A DNA stretch of 36,931 bases from Phycisphaerales bacterium (GTDB taxonomy: Bacteria > Planctomycetota > Phycisphaerae > Phycisphaerales > UBA1924), in the NCBI GenBank assembly GCA_013360695.1, contig JABWBC010000020.1:1-36931 (forward strand), in the 5' to 3' direction. Below the pieces are notes generated by a model, which worked only from the letters and a program-made list of their open reading frames with translations, was not told the origin of the DNA and ran no database searches. A program made the translations under genes and the position numbers. Below, in pieces: positions 16,104 through 23,634 of the stretch; the first letter of the stretch is position 1; the number at the start of each line of letters is the position of its first letter.

Positions 16104-17063
16104 ATGCCGGGCGAGCATGTCCAATTTGATGCAATCGGAGGCGGTGCACTTCGGGAACCGCCGTGCGCGATCGCCCGCGCCTTTCGACGGGCCCTCGCGC
16201 TCGTCCTGACGACCCTGTTCGCTTCCGTTCTTCCCGCCTGCGACCGCGCGCCAAGCTACAGCCAGGCCACGCCGACCGACGTCATCCGCTCCGCGGCCCA
16301 GATGGTCAAGGACAACCGCGCCGACCTGCTCCCCAACTTGCTCTACGCCGAGAACGACGAGATGCGCCGGCTCTACCGCGCCCTCGGCACGTTCCTGAAA
16401 CACACGCAAGAGCTCGCCCAGTCCCTCCAGACCAAGTTCCCCGAGGAAGTGAACAAGCTGAAGAAGCAGGGCGAGGAAGCCGCCAAGAAAGGCCAGGCCA
16501 CCACGCTCTTCGGGCAGCTCGCGCAGGCCCAATCCCGTTCGCGGCGCGGCCCGCCCGACAAGTCCCAGCAAGAGGCCTTCAACGCCGCCCTCAAACGCAT
16601 CTTCGTCGATCCCTACGGCTCGCTCGACGACGGCGTGGAACGCCTCTCAACGACACCCATCAACGACGACGTCGCCGCCATCATGGTCGATGGCAAGCCC
16701 ATGCTCGCGCCGCTCGGGCTGACGATGCGCCGCGTCAAGACCGACGACCGCGAGATATGGGCCGTCGTCCCCCCGCTCAACATCCCCGGCGTGGCAAACT
16801 TCGTGCCCAAGACCAAGGAAGAGTTCCAGATCTGGGGGAGCCTCATCAAGACGTTCGACAACGTCGTCGTCGACCTCACCAAGGACGTCAACTCGGGCGC
16901 GATGAAATCGCTCGATGATGTCTCCAAGAAGGCGGGCGAGAAGGCGTTCATCCCCGCCGCCATGACGGTGTTCGCGTACACGCAGGCGATGGAAGCCCGC
17001 AAGAAGGCGGCCCAGAAAGCCGCTCAATCGACCCCGCAGGCTCCGACACCGGGCAAGAACTGA
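16104..17063 (+). CDS. Predicted lipoprotein of unknown function
   Basis: This protein of about 319 aa has a long N-region, then ALALVLTTLFASVLPAC, a lipobox-like end (L-P-A-C) at about residue 46, so it is likely a lipid-anchored periplasmic protein. Residues about 80-150 are helical with a charged coiled-coil-like piece (KFPEEVNKLKKQGEEAAKKG). The C-terminus is again Lys/Ala-rich (EARKKAAQKAAQ). I do not recognise the family. The start is taken at ATG 16104 because it has a G-rich site just upstream and lies beyond the previous terminator; the ATG at 16026 is only about 10 bases after that terminator. The following Gfo/Idh/MocA gene is 187 bases away on the same strand. Confidence 0.7.
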   Translation: MPGEHVQFDAIGGGALREPPCAIARAFRRALALVLTTLFASVLPACDRAPSYSQATPTDVIRSAAQMVKDNRADLLPNLLYAENDEMRRLYRALGTFLKHTQELAQSLQTKFPEEVNKLKKQGEEAAKKGQATTLFGQLAQAQSRSRRGPPDKSQQEAFNAALKRIFVDPYGSLDDGVERLSTTPINDDVAAIMVDGKPMLAPLGLTMRRVKTDDREIWAVVPPLNIPGVANFVPKTKEEFQIWGSLIKTFDNVVVDLTKDVNSGAMKSLDDVSKKAGEKAFIPAAMTVFAYTQAMEARKKAAQKAAQSTPQAPTPGKN

Positions 17064-17250
17064 TCCCATCGTGTCCATGCGGCGCGGGCTCGCGTGCGGG
17101 TCTCCGTTCCATTCGTCCCGGCCGTCGCCTCGCTGGGATTCCCATTCCATCCCGGCCGCACCCACCAAGCGCGGGCAGCGCTCGCCCACCGACCCCGCCG
17201 CACTCCGCTAGACTGGCGCCGGATTCCCGCGCCCTCAATCGGAGATCGCC

Positions 17251-18639
17251 ATGGACACCTCTCGCCGTCGCTTCCTTCAGCAGACCGTCACCCTCGCCGG
17301 GGCCGCCGCCGTCGCCGGTTGCTCACGCTTCACCTCGGGCCCCGCCGCCCAATCCGCGTCGAGCCTGAGCAAGCTCCGCGTTCTCTCGATCGGCGTGATC
17401 GGGACCATCGGCGGGCACGACCGCAAGAGCATCGCGGCCCATCCCCAGGCCGAAATCGTCGGCCTCTGCGACGTCGACGCCAACGCCCTGGCCGAGTCCG
17501 CCAAGGACCACCCCAGCGCCTTCACCTGCGCCGACTACCGCGAGGCCTTCGCCACGCACGCCGACAAGTTCGACGCCGTCATCGTCGCCACGCCCGACCA
17601 CTCGCACTGCACGATCATGACCGCCGCGCTGGCGGCCAACAAGCACGTCTACGGGCAGAAACCGCTCGTCCAGCAGCTCGAGGAGCTCGACCTTCTCGAA
17701 CGCGCCGCCAAGGCCAAGCCCCACCTCGTCACCCAGACCGGCGCGCAACGCATCGAGCACGCCGCCCGCCGCGCCGCCGTCGACATCCTGAAGTCCGGTG
17801 GGCTGGGAAAAGTCGTCGAGGTCCACGTCACCTACGGCGGAGGCGCCCTGGGCGGCGGGTTCTATTTCGCCGACGGCAAGCTCGGTGATCCCGTCCAGCC
17901 TCCCGCCGGATTCGATTACAACCTCTGGCTCTGCGGCAACGCCGAGGAGCCCTGCCGTCCGCAGATGGTGCAACGCCAGTGGCGCTCCTGGTTCAACTAC
18001 GGCGGCGGGCAGATCGCCGACTGGGTCGTCCACACCACCGACGTGCTGTTCTATGCCTTCCCCGAACTCCAGAGCCCGACCCAGGTCTGCACGCGCACGC
18101 CCTCGCGCGATCTGCGCTACTTCCACGCCGACAAGGTCCTCTCCACCCTCACCTACCCCGTCAACTCAGACAAGTTCGCCGGCTCGACCTGCAACTTCTA
18201 TTTCTACGACTCCGGGATGATGCCCGAACGCGCCAACATCGGCCTGGGCGAGGGCAAATGGCCCAGCGGCATCTGCACCATCGTCGTCTGCGAGGGCGGT
18301 ACCCTCGTCCTCGCCCCCGAAGGTCCGCTCGAGGTCTGGCGCGAGGGCAAGATGATCGACGGCATGACCTGGCCCGGCCTGCCCAAGTACGAGAGCTTCA
18401 ACCACTGGCACGCCTGGGTCGACAAAGCGCTGGGCAAGGACACGCCGCATCTCTGGATGCCGTTCACCATCGGCCTCCGCTGTACCGAGCCCGGGCTGCT
18501 CGCGGTCAAGGCCGCCAAGTTCCCCGGTCAGGTGCTGAACTGGGACCGCCGCCGCCTTGAGTTCACCAACCACGCCGAGGCGAACAAGACGCTCGTCCGG
18601 CGCGCCTATCGCAAGGGCTTCGAGCCGGTGCGCATGTAA
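17251..18639 (+). CDS. Tat-exported lipoprotein of the Gfo/Idh/MocA oxidoreductase family
   Basis: This 462-aa protein begins with SRRRFLQQ (Tat signal), and AVAGC at residues 20-24 is a lipobox, so it is probably a folded, lipid-anchored, extracytoplasmic protein. The Rossmann region starts at about residue 48 (GVIGTIGGHD), with CDVD after the second strand and DAVIVATPDHSH typical of the nucleotide-binding half. The C-terminal half (VEVHVTYGG, GGGQIADWVVHTTDVL) fits the alpha/beta dimerisation and substrate domain. Where most members have EKP with the catalytic Lys, this one reads QKP (VYGQKPL), so Lys is kept and Glu is lost. ATG 17251 has GGAG at about 9 bases. Family members reduce or oxidise sugars or related polyols; substrate unknown here. 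Confidence 0.85.
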   Translation: MDTSRRRFLQQTVTLAGAAAVAGCSRFTSGPAAQSASSLSKLRVLSIGVIGTIGGHDRKSIAAHPQAEIVGLCDVDANALAESAKDHPSAFTCADYREAFATHADKFDAVIVATPDHSHCTIMTAALAANKHVYGQKPLVQQLEELDLLERAAKAKPHLVTQTGAQRIEHAARRAAVDILKSGGLGKVVEVHVTYGGGALGGGFYFADGKLGDPVQPPAGFDYNLWLCGNAEEPCRPQMVQRQWRSWFNYGGGQIADWVVHTTDVLFYAFPELQSPTQVCTRTPSRDLRYFHADKVLSTLTYPVNSDKFAGSTCNFYFYDSGMMPERANIGLGEGKWPSGICTIVVCEGGTLVLAPEGPLEVWREGKMIDGMTWPGLPKYESFNHWHAWVDKALGKDTPHLWMPFTIGLRCTEPGLLAVKAAKFPGQVLNWDRRRLEFTNHAEANKTLVRRAYRKGFEPVRM

Positions 18640-18707
18640 TCGATCCGTGCGCGGTCAACAACCTCGCACGTCGCCGCGCGTCCGCTCGGCGCGCGACGCC
18701 GCACGCT

Positions 18708-20102
18708 TCACTTCGCCGACGCGCCCTCGGGCACGCCGTGCTTTCCCGCGCCGTCGCGGCACAGTCCAAACTTGCGGATCTTGTTGTACACCGTCACGCG
18801 GTCGATGCGCAGGATGTGGGCCGCCTGGGCGATGTTCCATCCTGTGCGCTCCAGCACGCCCTGGATGTGCCGCCGCTCGATCTCTTCGAGCGAGTCATCG
18901 CACACCCGTGTCACCGCCGCCGCGCGCGGCGCCGTGAGCGGCAGATCCTCGGGCCTGATCTCGGGCGGCCGACCGACCACCATCGCCCGCTCGATCGCGT
19001 TGCACAGCTCGCGCACGTTCCCTGGCCAGTCGTGCGCCTCCAGGCGACGCATCGCCTCGGCGCTGATCCCCGTGATCTTGCGGTCCATCTGCCGCGCGAA
19101 TCGCTCCACGAAGTGACGCGCCAGGAGCGGGATGTCGTCCGCCCGCCGACGCAGCGGCGGCGCCTCGATCGAGAACACGTTGATCCGATAGAAAAGATCC
19201 TGGCGGAACTTCCCCGCCCGCACCGCGGCCTCCAGCGATTCGTTCGTCGCGCAGATCACTCGAAAATCCACGCGCACCTGGTCCTGCCCGCCCACGCGCG
19301 TGAAGCTCTTGTCCTCCAGAACCCGCAGCAGTTCGACCTGCATCCGCTCCGGGATCGAGCCGATCTCGTCGAGGAATAGTGTTCCGCCGTCGGCCATCTC
19401 GATCTTGCCGCGACGGCGCTGCGTCGCGTTGGTGAACGCGCCCTTCTCGTGCCCGAAGAGCTCGCTCTCCAGCAGCGATTCCGGGATCGCGCCGCAGTTG
19501 ACGGGAATCATGGGCGCGTAGCGCCGCGGGCTGTTGGCGTGGATGGCGCGGGCGATGAGCTCCTTTCCCGTGCCGCTCTCCCCCGTGATGAGCACGGTCG
19601 CGTCGGTCGGCGCCACCCGCCGGATCAGCTCGATGACGCCCCGGATCGCGTCGCTTTCGCCCACGATCGTGTCGACCGACACCATCTCGTCGATCAGGCG
19701 CTTGAGGTTCCGGTTCTCGCTGGCCATGCGCCGCTTCTCGACCGCGCGCTTCAAGAGGTGGCTCAGCTCCGCGGGATCGATCGGCTTGGTGAGATAATCG
19801 AACGCGCCGTCCTTCAGCGCCCGCACCGCGGTCTCCACCGAGCCGAACGCCGTGATGACCACGACCTCCATCGCCGGATCGATCGCGTGCAGCGCCGCCT
19901 GAAGCTCCAGGCCGTCCATCCCCGGCATGCGCACATCGACCACCGCCGCTTCGAACCCGCGCCGCCCCGCCAGCCCGAGCGCCGCCTCCGCGCTCGCCGC
20001 GGGGATGGCCTCGAACCCGTCCTTCCCCAGCCATCGGCTCAGCGAATCACGCACGCTGAACTCGTCGTCCACCACCAGAATCGCCGGACGCTCGGGTTTC
20101 AT
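18708..20102 (-). CDS. NtrC-family sigma-54-dependent response regulator
   Basis: This 464-aa protein has three domains. A receiver occupies residues 8-120, with acidic pocket D12/D13 and phospho-acceptor D56. The AAA+ domain (about 145-380) has GESGTGKE at 174-181 (Walker A), GAFTNA at 221-226 (the sigma-54-contacting loop, with Asn where Gly is usual) and GGTLFLDE at 239-246 (Walker B). A Fis-type helix-turn-helix lies at about 422-446 (NIAQAAHILRIDRVTVYNKI). The stop of the kinase gene overlaps its start (ATGA, 20099-20102), so the two are translationally coupled. The obvious target is the divergent operon at 22214, which has a -24/-12 promoter and an upstream palindrome. It should open RNA polymerase-sigma-54 complexes there when phosphorylated by the partner kinase. 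Confidence 0.95.
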   Translation of the reverse strand: MKPERPAILVVDDEFSVRDSLSRWLGKDGFEAIPAASAEAALGLAGRRGFEAAVVDVRMPGMDGLELQAALHAIDPAMEVVVITAFGSVETAVRALKDGAFDYLTKPIDPAELSHLLKRAVEKRRMASENRNLKRLIDEMVSVDTIVGESDAIRGVIELIRRVAPTDATVLITGESGTGKELIARAIHANSPRRYAPMIPVNCGAIPESLLESELFGHEKGAFTNATQRRRGKIEMADGGTLFLDEIGSIPERMQVELLRVLEDKSFTRVGGQDQVRVDFRVICATNESLEAAVRAGKFRQDLFYRINVFSIEAPPLRRRADDIPLLARHFVERFARQMDRKITGISAEAMRRLEAHDWPGNVRELCNAIERAMVVGRPPEIRPEDLPLTAPRAAAVTRVCDDSLEEIERRHIQGVLERTGWNIAQAAHILRIDRVTVYNKIRKFGLCRDGAGKHGVPEGASAK

Positions 20103-21808
20103 GCGCCACCCCTCTCACAGGATTCACCGGTCTCCGCCGCGAAAGCCTGAGGCCGAGCGCCGGGAACAACTCCCTCGCCCGCCGCCGGCTCGATCGACGC
20201 CTCGGCGCGCCGGCGCGGCAGCCAAAGCGTAAATGTCGTTCCCGCGCCCGGTGTCGATCGCACCGTGATCTCCCCGCCGTGCCCGTGGACCACGCCGTAC
20301 ACCACCGCCAGCCCGAGCCCGACCCCGCTCGTCTCGCCCTTGGTCGTGACGAACGGCTCGAAAATATGCGGCACAAGCTCGGGCTCGATGCCGACGCCCG
20401 TGTCCTCGATGCTCAGCACCACGCGCTCGTCATCACCCTCCACCCGAACACGCAGCACCGCTTCGCGATCCTTCAGCCCGTGCATCGCCTCGATCGCGTT
20501 CATCAGCAGCGCCAGCACCGCCTGCTGGACCCGCCCCCGCTCGGCGACGATCGTCGGATCGCCCGAGAGCAGCGTCGCCTCCAGGCGAACCCGGTGCATC
20601 TCCAGGTGATGCCGCACCAGCATCAGGCTGTTCTCCACGATCTCGTTGATGCTCGCCATCGTGGTGCGCACGCTCTGCCCGCGCGCGAAAACCAGCAGGT
20701 TCTTCACGATCTCGCCGCAGCGCACCGATTCACGGTCGATCAGGGCCAGGTAGCCGTCGATCGGCGCCGCCGCCCCCGGCTCGATCGCCAGCTCGCTCAG
20801 CTCGCGGCGCGACAGGCGCGCATACGCCAGGATCCCGCTGAGGGGGTTGTTCAGCTCGTGCGCCACCGTCGCCGAAAGCTTGCCCAGCGACGCCATCGTC
20901 TCCACCCGCGTCATGCGCTTCTGAGCCTCGCGGAGCTCCCGCGTTTTCTCCTCGACGCGGCGTTCCAGCGTCCGCGACCACTCGGCCAGCTCCTCACGCG
21001 CCACCCGAAGGTCGTTCACCATCCCGTTGAACGCGCCCGCCAGCTGCGCCAGGTCGTGATGCCCCGCCACTTCGATCCGCGTGTGAAGGTCTCCGCCCGC
21101 GATCCGCCGCGTCCCCTCGTGCAGCCGTTCCACCGGCTCGTGGATCAGCCGACGGATGAAGAGCGCGACGATCAACCCCGCCGTCATGATGAGCAGGATC
21201 GTCGTGGTCCCCAGCTGCTGACGCGCCCGGCTGATCGCCTCGTCGAACGGCGCCATCGTCATCTGAACGTCCAGCACCCCCAGCACCGGTCGGTGCGACG
21301 CCGGCGGGTGACACTCCAGCGACGAACAACCACGCTCGTTCATGATCACGCTCAGCGCACGCTGACCCTCGTGCCCGTCCCCCAGCACCGGCATGTCGGC
21401 GTTCCTCAGCACCTTGGGACCCGTGCGCTCGCCATTGACATGGCACACCGCGCACTCATCGCTCGTGATCGGCACCACCCGCCCGCGTTCGCCCGTGTCG
21501 GCGGTCAGGGCGATCCGCCCGTCCTTGGCGTACACGCGGATCGCCGTGAATCCCTCCGACGAGCCCAGGCTCTCGATCCGCGATTGAACTTCATCCAGCC
21601 GATTCAGGAGCATCCCGTCGTGCGTCGCGCTGCGGATCAGCGAGGTCGAGCGCGCCAGGTCCGCCTTGATGAAGCGCCGGAGTTCCTCGCGCACACCCCA
21701 ATACCCGATCGCCGCGTGCAGCGCCAACGCCACCGCGATCGTGATCGCCAGCGGCACGAGCAGCCGCAACTCCAGCGAACGGGCAAGCAGTCCGGGCTTG
21801 GTAAACAT
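20099..21808 (-). CDS. Sensor histidine kinase with haem-c-like motifs in the extracytoplasmic domain
   Basis: This 569-aa protein has TM1 at about 14-38. An extracytoplasmic sensor (about 39-200) contains CAVCH at 119-123, a canonical haem-c site, and C161-x4-C166-H167, a wider variant. TM2 is at about 201-219 and HAMP at about 220-272. A coiled coil precedes the dimerisation/phosphotransfer domain with H317 (AHELNNP). The ATPase domain has the N box around N437, DTGVGI at 469-474 and GVGLGL at 495-500. Two haem-binding sites would make this a redox, oxygen or NO sensor facing the periplasm; that is an inference from motifs. It is coupled to the NtrC-type gene by a four-base overlap. No strong ribosome site precedes ATG 21808. 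It is oriented divergently from the cytochrome operon it probably controls. Confidence 0.9.
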   Translation of the reverse strand: MFTKPGLLARSLELRLLVPLAITIAVALALHAAIGYWGVREELRRFIKADLARSTSLIRSATHDGMLLNRLDEVQSRIESLGSSEGFTAIRVYAKDGRIALTADTGERGRVVPITSDECAVCHVNGERTGPKVLRNADMPVLGDGHEGQRALSVIMNERGCSSLECHPPASHRPVLGVLDVQMTMAPFDEAISRARQQLGTTTILLIMTAGLIVALFIRRLIHEPVERLHEGTRRIAGGDLHTRIEVAGHHDLAQLAGAFNGMVNDLRVAREELAEWSRTLERRVEEKTRELREAQKRMTRVETMASLGKLSATVAHELNNPLSGILAYARLSRRELSELAIEPGAAAPIDGYLALIDRESVRCGEIVKNLLVFARGQSVRTTMASINEIVENSLMLVRHHLEMHRVRLEATLLSGDPTIVAERGRVQQAVLALLMNAIEAMHGLKDREAVLRVRVEGDDERVVLSIEDTGVGIEPELVPHIFEPFVTTKGETSGVGLGLAVVYGVVHGHGGEITVRSTPGAGTTFTLWLPRRRAEASIEPAAGEGVVPGARPQAFAAETGESCERGGA

Positions 21809-22066
21809 CGCACACCAGCCATGTGGACTCGAATGTCCTTATTATTCGTCCTCCATCGATCCGCCGTCCACCCCAGGTGTTGAGAGTTTCATCACCAGCA
21901 GCTCGCGCGCCCGCAAGGTCTCCGTTCGTGCAAACCTCTTGCTGAAAGCGCGAACGGCTCATCCAGCAACACACGGCCGGCGATCCGCCCCGCCATCGTC
22001 TCCTGCCGTCGAGCCTTCGTCGCTCGCGGCCAGCAGCCGCCGCAGCCGTGATCCACAGCGCTGAAT

Positions 22067-22085
22067 TCCGCAACTGTGTTGCGGA
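22067..22085. promoter_or_regulatory. Candidate enhancer (UAS) palindrome for the NtrC-type regulator
   Basis: TCCGCAAC-TGT-GTTGCGGA is a perfect inverted repeat with eight-base arms and a three-base centre. Its centre is about 80 bases upstream of the -24 element, within the range used by sigma-54 enhancer-binding proteins, whose Fis-type dimers bind such dyads. Only one full copy is visible. Confidence 0.6.
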
Positions 22086-22155
22086 TTTCATCAACACCAC
22101 CCCATCGTTGAAAGCGCATACCCGCGTTCCCCGCTCCCCGCGGGCCATTCCAACT

Positions 22156-22171
22156 TGGCCCGGCGATTGCC
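22156..22171 (+). promoter_or_regulatory. Sigma-54 (-24/-12) promoter of the cytochrome operon
   Basis: TGGCCCGGCGATTGCC matches the TGGCAC-N5-TTGC(A) consensus with exactly the right 10 bases between the GG and GC pairs. Transcription would begin about 12 bases after the GC (near 22182), leaving a leader of about 32 bases with AGAGGAG before ATG 22214. The presence of an NtrC-type activator gene directly across the gap strengthens the call. Confidence 0.8.
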
Positions 22172-22213
22172 TCTCCTCCCAGCAGTCACCAGTCCTTCAC
22201 AGAGGAGCCTCCC

Positions 22214-22612
22214 ATGGCACACCTCGGAACCACCCAGCACAAGCTTTTCCGCGAGTACGTCGCCCCCACGGCCCTCGGACTCGCACTCGTCGTCTGCATG
22301 CCCGTGCTCGGGATCGCCGCCGTGCTGATGCGCGGCACGCTCATCGCCGCCTTCGCCGTCTGCGTCGCCATCGCCGTCACCATCGCCGCCTGGCACATGA
22401 TCGAGCCAACCCTCAGCCCCCGCTGGCGCCACGCGATTCGCGAACTGGCCCTCGGCGTCGCGATGATCGTCAGCCTCCCGCTTCTGGCGGTCGTCCTCTT
22501 CGTCATGCAGGGCACCGTCGCCGCGCTGCTCATCGTCGCCGGCGTGGCGCTGTTCCTGATCGGCCTGTGGCGCGTCTTCGCCGCCAGCGGCCATGTCCTT
22601 CACACCCGCTAG
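22214..22612 (+). CDS. Small four-helix membrane protein of unknown function, first gene of the cytochrome operon
   Basis: This 132-aa protein has four predicted membrane helices in two hairpins (about 15-38, 41-63, 76-99 and 101-124), separated by a charged loop (EPTLSPRWRHAIREL). I do not recognise the family. It is the promoter-proximal gene of the sigma-54 operon and is followed after 50 bases by the ferredoxin gene, so it probably belongs to the same membrane complex as an accessory, anchoring or assembly subunit. AGAGGAG about 8 bases upstream supports the start. There are no haem or Fe-S ligating Cys motifs; the His residues in the N-terminal tail and helix 2 are not in a recognisable haem-b pattern. 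Confidence 0.8.
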   Translation: MAHLGTTQHKLFREYVAPTALGLALVVCMPVLGIAAVLMRGTLIAAFAVCVAIAVTIAAWHMIEPTLSPRWRHAIRELALGVAMIVSLPLLAVVLFVMQGTVAALLIVAGVALFLIGLWRVFAASGHVLHTR

Positions 22613-22662
22613 ACACGCTTTCTTTGCCTCGGCGGCTTGGTCAATCGCTCGGGAGGACTCCG

Positions 22663-23634
22663 ATGAACGCTCGCACTTCCAGTCAGATCACCCCGAAGAG
22701 CGGAAGCAGCGTTCAGGCCCCGACCGACACGAGCCGCCGCGGATTTCTCAAGGCCGGCGCCGTGCTCACGGCGCTGACGGTCGGTGGAAAGGCCCTCGCC
22801 GGCAGCGGCGCGGACGGCGCCGCCAAGCTGAGCGAGGGCCGCATGGGGGTGCTGGTTGACCTGACCCGCTGCGTCGGCTGCCGGCGCTGCGAGTGGGCGT
22901 GCAACGACGCCAACAACAACCCGCACGGCAAGCTCGAAGAGTGCGACGACCAGTCCGTGTTCGCGACTCTTCGCCGCCCGCGCACCGACCAGTTCTGCGT
23001 CGTCAACGCGACACGGAACCCCCTGGCGGACCCGAGCCCCGCGGACCCGCCGATTTTCACCAAGATTCAGTGCATGCACTGCGAATACCCGCCCTGCGTC
23101 TCCGCCTGCCTCGTCGGCGCCATGCAGAAATCCCCCGACGGCCCCGTCACCTACGACGCCTCCAAGTGCATCGGCTGCCGCTACTGCATGATCGCCTGCC
23201 CCTTCGAACGCCTCACCTACGAGTACGATCGCCGCTTCACCCCGCGCGTCCGCAAGTGCGAGCTCTGCCTCCACCGCACCCGCGAAGGAAAGCTCCCCGC
23301 CTGCGTCGAGATCTGCCCCGTCGAAGCGCTCCAATACGGCCGGCGCGAAGACCTCCTCCGCATCGCCCATGAACGCATCGCCGCCCACCCCGATCGCTAC
23401 GTCGATCGCGTCTACGGCGAGACCGAAGGCGGCGGAACCTCCTGGCTCTACCTCTCCGCGCGTCCCTTCGAGCAGCTCGTCGACCTCGGACTGCCGAGAC
23501 TCCCCGACAAGAGCCCCGCCGAACGCACCGAGCGCATCCAGCACGCCATCTTCAAGGGCGCCGCCGGACCGCTCGCCATCGCCGCCATCCTCACCACACT
23601 CCACTTCCTCACCCGCAAGGGAGGTCACGCGTGA
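22663..23634 (+). CDS. HybA-like Tat-exported 4[4Fe-4S] ferredoxin subunit
   Basis: This 323-aa protein has a Tat signal at residues 24-47 (SRRGFLKAG, ALAGSG). Sixteen Cys fall in four groups: C70/C73/C76/C80; C137/C140/C145/C149; C169/C172/C175/C179; C199/C202/C214/C218. This is the pattern of the HybA/DmsB/NrfC-type electron-transfer subunit. A C-terminal helix (about 299-316) is followed by Arg-Lys, which anchors the protein to the membrane from outside, as in HybA. The ribosome site GGGAGG precedes ATG 22663. The start codon of the next gene overlaps its stop. It should pass electrons between the quinone-site protein (23631) and the multihaem cytochrome. Confidence 0.92.
   Translation: MNARTSSQITPKSGSSVQAPTDTSRRGFLKAGAVLTALTVGGKALAGSGADGAAKLSEGRMGVLVDLTRCVGCRRCEWACNDANNNPHGKLEECDDQSVFATLRRPRTDQFCVVNATRNPLADPSPADPPIFTKIQCMHCEYPPCVSACLVGAMQKSPDGPVTYDASKCIGCRYCMIACPFERLTYEYDRRFTPRVRKCELCLHRTREGKLPACVEICPVEALQYGRREDLLRIAHERIAAHPDRYVDRVYGETEGGGTSWLYLSARPFEQLVDLGLPRLPDKSPAERTERIQHAIFKGAAGPLAIAAILTTLHFLTRKGGHA

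Larger units (their letters stand above)
21809..22213. promoter_or_regulatory. Divergent regulatory region between kinase and cytochrome operon
   Basis: This 405-base gap has no credible ORF. It contains the sigma-54 promoter and palindrome listed separately. It also holds an imperfect inverted repeat (CCGTTCGTGC 21922-21931 against GCGCGAACGG 21948-21957, one mismatch) and two copies of TGAAAGCGC (21943-21951 and 22109-22117). The promoter of the kinase gene must also lie here, but I cannot place it. Confidence 0.6.

Noticed and set aside
18668-18698. Imperfect GC hairpin between the convergent 17251 and 18708 genes
   Set aside because: The arms need a bulge and no T run follows either way, so it is not called as a terminator.
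20279-21883. Plus-strand 534-codon frame opposite the kinase gene
   Set aside because: Antisense shadow of the kinase; no domain signature and implausible His/Arg/Gln content.
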